64,000 bases of DNA from Lucinisca nassula (taxonomy: Eukaryota; Mollusca; Bivalvia; Lucinida; Lucinidae), in assembly GCA_963580285.1 (NCBI GenBank), contig OY757026.1, forward strand, positions 80,889,817 to 80,953,816, given 5' to 3'. Shown piece by piece: positions 39,495-49,825 of the stretch. Made by a program: the position numbers and the translations under genes. Position 1 is the stretch's first letter; the number at the start of each line of letters is the position of its first letter. The notes beneath the pieces were generated by a model. It made no database searches. It was given only the letters and a program-made list of their open reading frames with translations, and had not been told where the DNA came from.

Positions 39495-39839
39495 ACGCAT
39501 TGAAAGAAAGACACCGTTTTCCCTAACAACAGATGCTGCTGCCTTCTTTTTGATTGTTAGACTGTCATATATCATAATGTTTTTTATTTAAAGATGTAAT
39601 GGTATATGCTAAACGAGGCTTTTAGTTAAGAAAAGTCATATTATCCAATAAGAATACCCGCTTGGATTATGTCACCCCCCCCCCCCCCCTACCACCAGAG
39701 GGGAGGGGACACATTGTTTTTGGTGCGGATCCCGGTTGCGTCGGCGTAGCCTATTTGAAGCATTATATCTCCTGAACCTATGGATGGATTTTGACCAAGC
39801 TTGCATTGACACATAACTAGCATAAGAGAAAACAGTCTT

Positions 39840-40560
39840 TAGGTCATTATGACCTTGACCTCATTTTCAAGGTCACAGCGACCCAAAAACTGTCATTTTG
39901 GGCCAAAAAATGGCTTGTCTGCACTTTGTCTTATTAACAAATTGATAATTTTTCGTCAAACTTGGTACAATATTGTCTAATTAACAAATTGGTTATTTTT
40001 GTCAAACTTGGTACAATATATACGTAATTACAACATTCCGCAGATTTGGTTAGAAGTTGGTGACCTTGACCTCATTTTCAAGGTCACAGCCACCCCAAAA
40101 ACGGCCATTTTGGGGCCAAAAACGGCTTGTCTGCACTCTATCTCATTAACGAATTGATTAATTTTAGTCAAACCTAGTACAATATATTATTATAACATAC
40201 CACAGATATGATTAGATTTCGGTGACCTTGACCTCATTTTCAAGGTCACAACGACCCCAAAATAGTCATTTTTGAACCAAAAATGGCTTGTCTGCACTCT
40301 ATCTCATTAACAAATTGACCAAATTTCGTCAACCTTGGCACAATATATCATTACAACAAACCGCAGATTTGATTAGATTTTGGTGACCTTGACCCCATTT
40401 TCAAGGTCACAGCGACCCAAAAACAGTCAGGTTTTGGTCAAAAATAGCTTGTCAGCACTCTATCTCATTAACGAATTGATTATTTTCGTCAAACTTGGTA
40501 GAATACATCATTACAAAAAAAAACCGAAGATTTGGTGAGATTTTGGTGACCTTGACCTTT
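39840..40560. repeat. Tandem array N, ~162-bp unit
   Basis: GACCTTGACCTCATTTTCAA recurs at about 39851, 40062, 40224, 40385 and 40548 (spacings 211, 162, 161, 163). The first unit is longer by a ~48-bp internal duplication (CAAACTTGGTACAATAT twice). Each unit holds TCAAGGTCA, the extended half-site bound by NR5A/ERR-type nuclear receptors. Confidence 0.85.
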
Positions 40561-40826
40561 TCACAAAGTAGACTTACCGATAACCCAATATCAAAGGGTA
40601 AATCATTGTGACTCGGGCTCATGAAGGACCAATGCTTTCGGGCGGACCGGTGTGCAATTACCGTGCAAAATAGTGGGTTATACATGTAACATCACACAAA
40701 CCCACACTGGGTAAAAAAATGAGCTACTTCCATTTCACCAAAATGGCACAATTACAGTTAAAAGACCCAGCACAGAGAGAGAGAACCTTCAATCAGACGT
40801 CCGACTAGAGGCGATGCAGGTATGAC

Positions 40827-40898
<72 letters not shown>

Positions 40899-40921
40899 GT
40901 GCAACCATGCCATCTGATCAG

Positions 40922-41016
<95 letters not shown>
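40827..41016. repeat. Compound microsatellite (GA)n-(TC)n-(CA)n
   Basis: (GA)n 40827-40897, a 26-bp spacer, (TC)n 40924-40972, and (CA)n 40973-41016. The GA and TC tracts are inverted and can fold into a long hairpin. The Arg-Glu and Ser-Leu open frames are artefacts. Confidence 0.95.
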
Positions 41017-41018
<2 letters not shown>

Positions 41019-41035
41019 TATTGAAGCTATACCTA

Positions 41036-41096
41036 TGGCAATCAGACGCCGCGTTCTGCTGCGTCTAGTCTGGATCTACACTGATTGCCAAACCCA
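41036..41096. repeat. Family G hairpin, shortened
   Basis: GGCAATCAGACGCCGCGTTC and TGGATCTACACTGATTGCC. AACCCAGTGCATGGCCCTTT follows, like the flank after the G hairpins at 48.6 and 62.0 kb. Confidence 0.6.
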
Positions 41097-41412
41097 GTGC
41101 ATGGCCCTTTCACACAATACTATGATCTCACAACGGAAAGAAAAGCGTGACTATAATTTCCTACAAATCAGGGACAGTCATGTGGACATGATCAACAACG
41201 TTCGGCTAGTGTATAATAACTTTAGGTCTACTGTCAAACAATCGACCCAGTCACAGTGCAGGCTGAAAACAATAATAATTGTCCATCCAAGAGGAAAAAA
41301 GTGACCCGGGTATACATAACCAAAGCATACCCACATCCCGGCCATATCCTAATTAGCCTTGGTACACCCGCTTCTCTTGAACAGCAAGGCTTTGGCGTAT
41401 CATAATAATTGT

Positions 41413-41598
41413 TTAATTTAAGGTTTCACATCTCCAGCCCTGTCACCCAATGGAAACAAAAGGGTTTATAAGCATGGACGATCCGACTCATACCGCTCTG
41501 CCTGGGCAGGCTTAGATCCTCTTAGCGGTTTACCAGTTCTAGTGTGGGGTCGGTTTCAGCTCTGCGTGGAAGCATCATGCAGCCGATATATTTCTTCG
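41413..41598 (-). mobile_element. S1 SINE-like repeat, internally deleted
   Basis: TTTAAGGTTTCACATCTCCA joins directly to GCCCTGTCACCCAATGG, losing about 100 bp. Then TTAGATCCTCTTAGCGGTTT, GCTCTGCGTGGAAGCATCAT. Confidence 0.75.
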
Positions 41599-41624
41599 AA
41601 TGCCATTAAAATAGATGCATCGAA

Positions 41625-41915
41625 GATGGAACGTGTTACTCAGTGGTTAGTACACTTGCGTCTGATGTTAGAGGTCCCGGGTTCGATCTCCGGTAGTGGA
41701 AATAATGACATAATTTGCAGCGATGAGTCCACAAAGTACACACTTCGTTGGATCCGGATGTGTGTGTAGGGGGGGGGGGGAGCTTTTAATGGAGGTCATA
41801 ATTTTAGAAAAAATAATGTTTACTCCTGCCGGGACACAACGTCGTATCACTCTCGGTCCGACGCTGACCCGCTGTTTGATGCTTGCTTGGCCGTCCCCCG
41901 GTGCAAGTTAAAGTT
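41625..41915 (+). mobile_element. tRNA-like SINE (S4)
   Basis: TACTCAGTGGTTAGTACAC (A box) and GGGTTCGATCTCC (B box). The body has a G run (41770-41780) and CGCTGACCCGCTGTTTGATG, ending TCCCCCGGTGCAAGTTAAAG. Not a functional tRNA: the arms do not close. Confidence 0.6.
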
Positions 41916-42361
41916 AATAGGACCTATGTGACGTAGCCTACGTCAAATGTGGTGGCAACTCCGATTAAATACCGTGAATTGAAAGGGAGGCTATTCATGC
42001 ACAGAAAACAGTAGCCGTAACAAAATGATAAAACTGTAACAACAACAGCATATTAGAAAGACATCAATTTAATTTATTGTAACTTAAATTCGTTTTGGTA
42101 TTAATTCAATGAGTAGGTTATAAAAGTAGATATATTCAAATCTAGATCTACAAAATTGCAAATATTAAGAGCTAGTCAGATTTATGCAGATTTATCCTTG
42201 ATCTAGTTTGAAATATAATTCAATGCCGTGACAAAATATTTTTACGAAAACAAGCGAAATAAATTCTTCATTCGTGTCAAAAATGCCTCAAAGGTCGATA
42301 AAATGTACGTTTCCCCAAGGCTTTTGGCTGTTGTCAAAGCGTTTCTACTTGTAATTTTAAC
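41916..42361. other. Unannotated, inside element T
   Basis: AT-rich. CAAAGGTCGATAAAATG at about 42290 weakly resembles the T terminus. No coding signal. Confidence 0.4.
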
Positions 42362-42543
42362 TATCGCACCACCCCTCAACCAACACCAAACTTTGGTGAT
42401 AAGACGAGCTGGACGTTATCTTTCTTTTGCGACATTTTTCATGTTGGTTGAGGGGTGGTGCGGTACTTAATTTTCCATGGAAACATGTCAAAACAACTAA
42501 AAAGTTCAGGAAAATGGCGTTTCGACCTTCCTTAGTGACGTCA
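42362..42543. repeat. Hairpin with TGACGTCA tail, right end of element T
   Basis: CGCACCACCCCTCAACCAAC (42366-) pairs with GTTGGTTGAGGGGTGGTGCG (about 42451-42470). The perfect TGACGTCA at 42536-42543 is followed by CCATAGCAATACGTGCGC. Same hairpin-plus-CRE layout as families K and the 8.8- and 25.6-kb elements. Confidence 0.65.
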
Positions 42544-42700
42544 CCATAGCAATACGTGCGCACGATCCGACGTTCTAACAGCATTTCTTGAAACTTTATA
42601 TGGTGTTCTGTTTTAACATGTATATACCTAAGAAAACATGTAATTTTTATTTTTCTGGAAAATCGAGGCCAAAAATGCACCTTATCGACCCTAGCCCTTT

Positions 42701-42950
42701 TACCGCCGAAAAAAAAAGAAAAATTTCAGGTGAAAAAAAATGATATATTTTTCTTATTGCTGCTCAAAATATCGATTGAGGGTACACGCTAGAACCACCT
42801 CATTGAGGTGGTTCTAACGAGTACCCACAATCAATAGTTTAGAGCAGAAATAACAAAAATAAGATCTACCCCTATAAACCCCAGTTTTGTTCTGTATAAA
42901 AGTGGCGTTTAAGGGGGTCAGCCTTATTATATGCGTGTTTTCGTGATAGT
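42701..42950 (-). mobile_element. Family A MITE, right piece of interrupted copy
   Basis: TACCGCCG, hairpin 42770-42843 with compensating changes in both arms (GAACCACCTC / GAGGTGGTTC), AAACCCCAGTTTTGTTCTGT, end GTGTTTTCGTGATAG. It continues the piece at 39319-39358. Confidence 0.8.
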
Positions 42951-42983
42951 TCATTCATTTGAGTTTGGCTAGCGGGGGTGCCA

Positions 42984-43225
42984 CATCACGTGAACAAGTC
43001 CGTGAAATGAAGACCCCCTTAACCCAACTTCATATGGAGAAAACTTGGGTTTACGGAAGTATACATTATTTTTCTTATTTCTGTTCCAAGACATAGGTTG
43101 TGGGTACTCGTTAGAACCGATGTTTTGTGCATTTATAAAAAAAATATCAAGGGTTTTCAACAGAAAAGTAGCCATTTTGGAGATGTGAAAAATACACTAT
43201 GTCGCACGGTTGAATTATCGTAATG
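42984..43225 (+). mobile_element. Family A MITE, half hairpin
   Basis: ACATCACGTGAACAAGTCCG, CAACTTCATATGGAGAAAAC, GGTTGTGGGTACTCGTTAGA then ACCGATGTTTTGTGC: the right arm is deleted. Closest to the copy at 1-276. Confidence 0.75.
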
Positions 43226-43553
43226 ACTTTGCAAAGTATCACACGTGCCAGAAAGCAGACTATATTCTGAGTTAATGTATTTCTTCGATGTGTTGGACTT
43301 AAGGCATTTGCATTTATATTTTGTACCAATTTTGAAGAGTGCTTTTAATTTTAGGGGAGTTCACTCTACAAGAATAATTAACATAAAACCATGCAAGTTA
43401 TATTCCTTGTAAAATGGCAAATGCATGTGTAAATTAGTTTAGGTGAATCGAATTACCTTAAGATCGTCCCAAATTCATCAGATAGAAAAATAAATATTGG
43501 AATTAGGTCATATACGTCAGTTGTTCAAAGACTGATTCCAGGTGTTTAATATA
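43226..43553. other. Unannotated stretch
   Basis: AT-rich; ends at the mariner terminus. No element recognised. Confidence 0.45.
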
Positions 43554-43946
43554 CGAGGGCGAGTCATTTAAACACCAGTCTAACTTATATCTGGGTGTGA
43601 TCGCTGTAATTGCCTGAACCAACGCTGTTCCAGTGCCATCAGCCGAGAAATGAAGCAGCCAGGGTCCTTATCGCCGACTGACTCCTCAACAGCCGCAATG
43701 ACTTTTTCGTTGGATCGGAAATGGCGTCCACGGATATCTTTTTTTCATGTTTGGAATAGGAAACAGTCACTAGGAGCTAATTCCGGAGTATAGGCGGGGT
43801 GCAGTATTAGCTCGTACCCATTCCGCTCATCAGCATGCATTGCAATACTCTTGCATTGTCCTACTGGAGCAAAACTCCTTTGGATAGTTTACCTCGGCAT
43901 TTTTCACGAATCACAGTTCTCAGTTGGTCTAGCAAATGTGCATAAT

Positions 43947-44390
43947 GGGAGCTTTCCACTAAATGTTTTCCATAGGCGACAATAGTAACCTTTTACCTGC
44001 TCCCACAAAAACTACACATACAAAACTTTTCAAACCTTACTTGTTTATAGAGCCATCCTAGCCCAACAAGTTTATGAGAAAAAATCAACATGTTGATCGG
44101 CTAATTTTCAAGTTACAGTCCACCATGTTTGTTTACCTGCTAGAACGGAGAAAATAAAACCAACATTTTTAAAGGAGGGGTGACCATATAAAATCAGCAA
44201 AAATTTCTTTGAGCTTGCAGATATATTTATAAAACATGCATCATTTTAGTCCCTTATACCTATAATTTTCTCACATTGAAATAAAACATGGGATATATAT
44301 CCAAGCAAGTCTGGTATTTAGAACGCAACTAAAAGCTCTGTCCCAAAGTGATAAAACCCGGTACCTCCCAGTATTTAGTGTAATGCTACC
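43947..44390. repeat. Terminal direct repeat, copy 1 (444 bp)
   Basis: Starts GGGAGCTTTCCACTAAATGT and ends TTTAGTGTAATGCTACC. Compared with 45332-45780 I count about eight substitutions and one 5-bp indel. The ends lack the TG...CA usual for LTRs. Confidence 0.85.
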
Positions 44391-45331
44391 TATACCAAAC
44401 CCTTATTTTCTTTATGTTGCATCAAAAGAATTGCCAAATAGAAATTTAGGTCATATTTAATAATTTAGTCATGCATAATAAAAGATCAGTCACACAGAAT
44501 CTTTCAAGTTTGCGAAAAAGTTATCGCTTTCAGATCCAACAAAGAAAGCCGAACAAACCATAGTTTTTGAAAAGGGCAAAAGTTTATCTCTTTCTGTAAT
44601 GGAACCCAGACGCCGGCTTGCCTCAGTGGTTCTTCTCCAATGTCTTTGGAACACCTCAATCCTAAAATGCACAGAATTGTGCCTAAATAGCATCAATACT
44701 CATTTTTATGGCTATTTTCACACCTACACCCCCTATTTAAAGTAAAAATGGCATTTTGAGGATATTTGGGGGACAAAAATGCCAAGAAACTGTTTATAAA
44801 TGCCTTAATGCCATGAGGAATAGCTGAATATATCTGTCCACACCCTTTTACATGAATACAATAAAATAGAACCTATAACGGATGAGAAAACTTATCCGGA
44901 TATTGCAGTGGGCTGTTCGGAGAGACAATTTTGAAGTTTTGCTTTGGTTTAAGACATAGTCCTAGTGCCATGAAACCTTACACTTATATTCCAGATGGAG
45001 TAGATTCTTTCTTGTGTTTGTGCAAATACAATTACTGCAAGTCTCCTTTCCAAACACACCAATAAAAACTGATGTACATGGCTTCAAAGTACCCCCCCCC
45101 CCCACACACACACACACACCCCCAACTCCTAAGAACATAGGTCAGAGGCAAAAATTAATCAAATATATCCAGTTAGACCTAAATTAGCATTACCATCACA
45201 TTTTTACAGTATCTATGGCAAAATACATGCCATGAGGATACATTTTGTGAAACAGATTTGGACAGAACCTACAAATGTATGGAAATAGTATGTAATGACT
45301 GAAAACAGGATAGTGGTCTACTTTTGCTATA

Positions 45332-45780
45332 GGGAGCTTTCCACTAAATGTTTTCCATAGGCGACAATAGTAACCTTTTACCTGCTCCCACAAAAACTAA
45401 ACATACAAAACTTTTCAAACCTTACTTGTTTATAGAGCCATCCTAGCCCAACAAGTTAATGAGAAAAAATCAACATGTTGATCGGCTCATTTTCAAGCTA
45501 CAGTCAACCATGTTTGTTTACCTGATAGAACGGAGAAAATAAAACCAACATTTTTAAAGGAGGGGTGACCATATAAAATCAGCAAAAATTTCTTTGAGCT
45601 TGCAGATATATTTATAAAACATGCATCATTTTAGTCCCTTATACCTATAATTTTCTCACATTGAAATAAAACATGGGATATATATCCAATGGAAGCAAGT
45701 CTGGTATTTAGAACGCAACTAAAAGCTCTGTCCCAAAGTGATAAAACCCGGTACCTCCCAGTATTTAGTGTAATGCAACC
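45332..45780. repeat. Terminal direct repeat, copy 2 (449 bp)
   Basis: Same start as copy 1. It has TGGAA inserted after TATATATCCAA, which accounts for the 5-bp length difference. Confidence 0.85.
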
Positions 45781-46090
45781 TAATACACACCTGTTATTGT
45801 ACTTCTCTTTGGAAGAAAGTCCAACATAATAACGCCTTGTGCGCCCCAAAGGATAGTTGCCATCACCTTGCCAGCAAAGGGTTGCGTTTTGACCTTCTTT
45901 GACCACGGAGACCCCGGCCCTACTCACTGGCGACTTTGAGCTTTATTCTCTGGCTCATAATAATGGACCCAGGTCTCATCTACAGTCATCAGACGTGAAA
46001 GAAAAAAAGTTGTCTCCCTTTGACAAATGGCGGAAAATCTGCCAGGCCTTCCTATTCCCATTATTCACTGCAATATTTTTTCTTCAGGCT

Positions 46091-46381
46091 TAGAATTGTG
46101 GGAAATAAGTGAATTATGTGAATATTTGCTGAATGATGTACAAATTACTTTTTTGTCTTGTGTTCTCCAGTCAGTGGAACTGTTCGAAGACAATTATGTT
46201 ACGAATGCGCCAGAGGGTATCATCTCAGTGCTCACTGGGACTGCCTAGATGGGGCAGCTCCCATGGGCAAAGAGTGGAATGGCTATGGTACACAAAATAA
46301 CGCAAGTAGTTTACATTGCCTATTCACTGGAGATGTAATAATTGTTATCTGACATACAATAAAATGAAATAATTCTAAGGT
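46091..46381. other. Unannotated stretch beside mariner
   Basis: Might be the remains of the mariner 5' part, but I cannot read a helix-turn-helix region in it. No inverted end found. Confidence 0.35.
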
Positions 46382-46478
46382 GTGCTTGTGTCTGTATTTC
46401 TTTGCCTTTGGTGTCTCTGATGGGAGCTGTGGGTTAATTGTATTGATTCCTGATCATTGCCTCCACTTCTATTTTGTG
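46382..46478 (+). mobile_element. Retroelement 3' terminus (family D) fragment
   Basis: CTTTGGTGTCTCTGATGGGA, GCTGTGGGTTAATTGTATTG and CATTGCCTCCACTTCTATTTT: the last ~90 bp of D. Confidence 0.75.
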
Positions 46479-46521
46479 GTATGGTCCTCCCCGACCCACC
46501 ACACACCAAAATGACGGAGAT

Positions 46522-46583
<62 letters not shown>

Positions 46584-46600
46584 TAATAATAATAATAATT
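46522..46600. repeat. (AAT)n microsatellite
   Basis: About 78 bp of AAT repeats with one interruption. It gives a poly-Ile open frame on the minus strand that is not a gene. Confidence 0.95.
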
Positions 46601-46791
46601 AACAACATACTACCTGTCGCTATGTAAAAATAGTTCTCAGATTCTTGCTCTCATGAAATTTATCTGAGTATAGAACTTTTATTTCAACCAATCAAATCGC
46701 TCGAAATGTATATAATGATGGAGAATTGAAGTTTTTTATAAGTGAAAACGAGATATATTTTAATTGGCTATACCGGGTAAGACCCATCACG

Positions 46792-47355
46792 AAAACATAC
46801 CTATAATATATAATTTTGGTCTCTTTAACCCAATCTTTATACAATAAAACCGGGGTTTACAGGAGTTCACATTATTTTTCTTATTTTTGCTCAAAATCAT
46901 AGATTGTGTGAAGTCGTTAGAACCACAGATAATTCGCGTAGCCCGACAGAACAGGCCTACTATCGATAAAACTTGTTTGTAGGCCTTAAAACAATGTTTT
47001 AAAAAAGGTCCCCATCACTGATAGGCTATATTCGATAAAACTTGTTTGAAGGCCTTAAAACAATGTTTTTAAAAAGGTCCCCATCACTGATAGGCTCTAA
47101 TATAGCCTATCAGTGATGGGGACCTTTTTTAAAACATTGTTTTAAGGCCTTCAAACAAGTTTTATCGATAGTAGGCCTGTTCTGTCGAGCTAGAAAGCTA
47201 ATCAGACCTGACCCATCGCATCTGTGGTTAGAACCGCCTCGCAGAGGCGGTTTTAACGTGTACCCACAATCTATATTTTGAGCAGAAATAAGGAAAATAT
47301 CACACTTTTGCTTCTTTAAGCTTTATTTTTTCGGCGAAAAATTTACAATGTACAG
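46792..47355 (+). mobile_element. Family A MITE interrupted by a foldback element
   Basis: CATCACGAAAACATACCTAT, CTTTAACCCAATCTTTATAC, GATTGTGTGAAGTCGTTAGA then the insertion (46924-47226). After it come ACCGCCTCGCAGAGGCGGTT, TTAACGTGTACCCACAATC and the right part to GCGAAAAATTTACAATG. The insertion sits inside the left hairpin arm. Confidence 0.85.
46924..47226. mobile_element. Foldback element, 303 bp, 8-bp target duplication
   Basis: Ends CACAGAT...ATCTGTG, then near-terminal CCGACAGAACAGGCC in both arms and long inverted arms (TATCGATAAAACTTGTTT, AAGGTCCCCATCACTGATAG). The left arm contains a ~72-bp tandem duplication; the right arm has one unit. GTTAGAAC is duplicated at 46916-46923 and 47227-47234. 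An 8-bp duplication fits hAT-type transposition. Confidence 0.9.
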
Positions 47356-47439
47356 CGAGGCCACCTAAAATTAAGACAAATTAAAAGCATAATTAGAAGG
47401 TTTCAGGTACATTTTCTTAGTATTTTCTGCATCCAATCT

Positions 47440-47515
47440 TCTCTCGTGGGAGACCACCTTTGGGACTGTTAAAAATTAGTTTTAAAAACCACCTTTGAAC
47501 AGTCCCAAAGGTGCT
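47440..47515. mobile_element. Family M hairpin fragment
   Basis: GAGACCACCTTTGGGACTGT and CTTTGAACAGTCCCAAAGGT. Confidence 0.6.
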
Positions 47516-47795
47516 CTGAATTTATTAAACGAGTTGAGGAAAACGGATAAAATGCCAGGCTTTTTATACATTTTCCTCAACGAGTTTAATAAATTCAATA
47601 TCACATGAGCACGAATGCAAAATTATTCTATTTAACATTTAAACGCATTTTATTCGCGATTGTTTAACAACAAAAATGTCGATATTACCCCGTTAGTAAA
47701 CGCGGCGCCTTTAAGGACGTCGTACATGTAAAGTTACGGGCCGTATCCAACTAATTTGCATATTTAATCCACAAGTGGATTATCAAATTTATTAC
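47516..47795 (+). mobile_element. Family L hairpin element
   Basis: Hairpin GAATTTATTAAACGAGTTGA / TCAACGAGTTTAATAAATTC (about 47519-47600), tail with CCCGTTAGTAAACGCGGCGC, TTAAGGACGTCGTACATGTA and CCACAAGTGGATTATCAAAT. Confidence 0.8.
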
Positions 47796-47884
47796 ATGGG
47801 GTTATCACATTCTCAGACGCGACGTCATATGAAAAAGACGGTTATATCTGTAATCCAAGGACTGAACTCATGTTCTGCGATAGG

Positions 47885-47955
47885 CAAACAGTGCAGACTC
47901 AGACCAGACGCCACAGACAAAAGCGTGTGATCAGATTCTACACAACTCGCTTATA
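47885..47955. repeat. Family G hairpin, decayed right arm
   Basis: GGCAAACAGTGCAGACTCAG and GTGTGATCAGATTCTACAC. Confidence 0.6.
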
Positions 47956-47984
47956 AAACAGGTATTGAAGGGTTAGGCGAAATA

Positions 47985-48191
47985 CAGAAGAATTCCTATA
48001 TTAAGACCACCCTTTGTACTGTTAAAAAGTGGTCTTTTAAGACCACTTTTGAACAGTCCAAAAGGTGTTCTCAGACCAGCGGACACTGTATGCAGAAAAG
48101 GCAAAGAAAGAACAACTGCAACCTACTAAATGAGCTTTCTAAAGCAGAATTAGCCTAAATTTTAAGTGGTCTTAATTGCGGAATTTCACTG
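47985..48191. mobile_element. Family M MITE, complete
   Basis: TA-flanked. Left CAGAAGAATTCCTATATTAA, right GTCTTAATTGCGGAATTTCACTG. Hairpin AAGTGGTCTTTTAAGACCACTTT. This gives the uninterrupted form of the copy at 1389-1856. Confidence 0.85.
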
Positions 48192-48194
48192 TAT

Positions 48195-48607
48195 TTAAAG
48201 TCCCCTTTCAGAACCATTTTTCCAGGATGCACTCTGAGACAATCGACCAGTAGTGCTGCTAGTGCTTTCAATTTATCAGGAGTACAAATGCCAAGGTCTA
48301 TCACTTCAGAATATAACCCCAGATTTCTCGATTTTTGCCAGTTTCTGGCTTCCCCAAGTAGATTATTTATTTAACAGTATATGGATTACCTAGTAACTGA
48401 TCCTGCAGAGATAAATTCTCTGAGTGAGCAATTTGAAATTTTTGGAACCTTTCAAACATTGACCAGGTCAATTATACTACCTAAAATAATGACAATTGCA
48501 AAAGCTAAATCAAATTAAATCTCTCAAAGCGCAACTGACAACACTTGTGGGTATGTAGACTGGGAAAATTGTTAAACTTTTTTTTGTCCCTTTTATTCCA
48601 GTATTTT
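48195..48607. other. Partly G-element flank, otherwise unannotated
   Basis: CAGAACCATTTTTCCAGGATGC and CTCTGAGACAATCGACC recur as the reverse complement near 61660-61700, so some of this belongs to a dispersed repeat. Confidence 0.4.
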
Positions 48608-48879
48608 AAGCAAACAGTGTCGTCCCTGATTTGGGTCTTCACTGTTTGCCCAACACAGTGCTTGACTCCAGTCCAGATTCTGTATATAATCCTCTAATGC
48701 AACATTCTTATCTCACAGCAATAAGAATAGCGCAGCTATTGTCTATAAATAACCGTTACCTGGATTTCTTACAAATCAATGATAGTCAAGAAAAAGTTTC
48801 CATGCTTAGTAACTGGGTCGAATTACATAAAACATCGACCCCCAAAATACTTGATAAATGTAGTTCTTCTTTCTTGTTG
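48608..48879 (+). mobile_element. Family G element with right flank
   Basis: Short hairpin AGCAAACAGTGTCGTCCCTG / GGGTCTTCACTGTTTGCCC, then TTGACTCCAGTCCAGATTCT, ATAAGAATAGCGCAGCTATT and AAATAACCGTTACCTGGATT. The same flank follows the hairpin at 61985-62260. Confidence 0.65.
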
Positions 48880-49150
48880 ATCAAGAGGTTGCGGGTTCTA
48901 CACCTGCCGGGTCGACAACATTCTTTCGTAGAGATTGATAATGTAATCTGTTCTATGATCGTGTCTTCCATGTGCTGATTCAAGAAGGGCAGTTGTCAGT
49001 TTCTGGCGAAAGAATGTCCACTGTACTAGTTAACCGCAAACGTATAAGCCTGCCTAGAAAAAATGAGGATAGGTAAACTGACCGACTTAAAATGATCTAA
49101 ATAGTGTTGACTGGGCCGTTAAACTCCAATACAGACAAACAAACAAACAC
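48880..49150 (+). mobile_element. S2 SINE, forward
   Basis: GTTGCGGGTTCTACACCTGC (degraded B box), GGTCGACAACATTCTTTCGT, AGTTAACCGCAAACGTATAA, GTGTTGACTGGGCCGTTAAA and an (AAAC)n tail. The A box is lost. Confidence 0.8.
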
Positions 49151-49439
49151 ACAAACAAACAAAACAGATACTTATGCAAGCAGTATTGATTCTGATATGA
49201 TGGCTCTGAGCCATGTTATCGGAATATATATTGCTTACCATTCAGAGATTCACCATAGATGCCCTAGTTAGTAGAATGGACGTGCCCAACTTCAGTAATA
49301 GAAGCGTGCACTCCAGATACACAAGTGTGAGAGGGGTTTGAGGGTAAATAGTTCAAAGCACTGACAGCCTGAAAGGCTGATGGCTTGGAAGTGTTCATTT
49401 GAAAGGGATTTGGTTTGTTTCAGTATACCCTTAAATTCT

Positions 49440-49660
49440 TGTTCATAATGCAAACAGTGAAGACCCTGATCAGTCTGTGGCATCTGATATGAGTCTACAC
49501 AGTTTGCAAAACCCAACACATGATTCCAGTCCTGCTACAGATAACTATCTTACATGTACGCAACACTCTGACCCCAGAATGGAATAACACGGCTATTTTG
49601 GGGTCGATTGACCTAAAGTTCCTAAGCAGAAAAGCTCTTCAGTGCTAAAGTCAACGTGAC
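49440..49660. mobile_element. Family G element
   Basis: Hairpin ATGCAAACAGTGAAGACCCT / GAGTCTACACAGTTTGCAAA, flank ACATGATTCCAGTCCTGCTA. Confidence 0.6.
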
Positions 49661-49749
49661 TTGTCAGAATAACCATTTTATAGAAAATAGCCGCAATGAG
49701 GATAGAGTGTAGCGTAAGTAGGTTATCTTGGAATCACAGGCTGGGCTTG

Positions 49750-49825
49750 ACAAACAGTGTAGATCCAGACACGAGGCCACAGATCGCGGCGTCTAATTAA
49801 GATCTACACTATTTGCTTAAAGACC
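49750..49825. repeat. Family G hairpin
   Basis: ACAAACAGTGTAGATCCAGA pairs with TAAGATCTACACTATTTGC; tip GCCACAGATCGCGGC. Confidence 0.65.

Larger units (their letters stand above)
39359..42700. mobile_element. Element T, 3.3 kb with 36-bp inverted ends
   Basis: Left end AAAGGGCTAGGGTCGATAAG...TTTTTGGCCTC (39359-39394) matches the complement of the right end (42665-42700) with two mismatches. It is bordered by TAC on both sides (39356-39358 and 42701-42703), and the two flanks are the two halves of one A copy. No transposase ORF is visible. Inside lie a tandem array, microsatellites, an S1 and a tRNA-like SINE, and a hairpin with TGACGTCA. A 3-bp duplication would fit Harbinger- or CACTA-like elements, but the class is open. 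Confidence 0.75.
43947..45780. mobile_element. Terminal-direct-repeat (TRIM-like) element in mariner
   Basis: 1834 bp: 444-bp repeat, 941-bp interior, 449-bp repeat. It is flanked by TAAT (43943-43946 and 45781-45784). Removing it plus one TAAT restores the expected mariner coding sequence, so the insertion is exact. The interior has no reverse transcriptase; the purine run AAAGAAAATAAGGG next to the first repeat on the minus strand could be a polypurine tract. Best described as an LTR-retrotransposon derivative without genes, though the non-TG/CA ends leave this open. Confidence 0.8.
43554..46090 (-). pseudogene. Mariner transposase, broken
   Basis: Minus strand: MTVDETWVHYYEPENKAQSR (first catalytic Asp), KVKTQPFAGKVMATILWGAQ, GVIMLDFLPKRSTITGVYY, then a 1.84-kb insertion. 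It resumes HLLDQLRTVIREKCRGKLSK, a stop, DNARV (second Asp), a frame shift, and YTPELAPSD (third Asp, DD34D type). The 3' inverted end TACGAGGGCGAGTCATTTAA is at 43552. The N-terminal DNA-binding half was not found. Several stops and shifts make it inactive. Confidence 0.9.

Noticed and set aside
40758..41017. Cys-Val / Arg-Glu / Ser-Leu frames
   Set aside because: Translations of the CA, GA and TC microsatellites.
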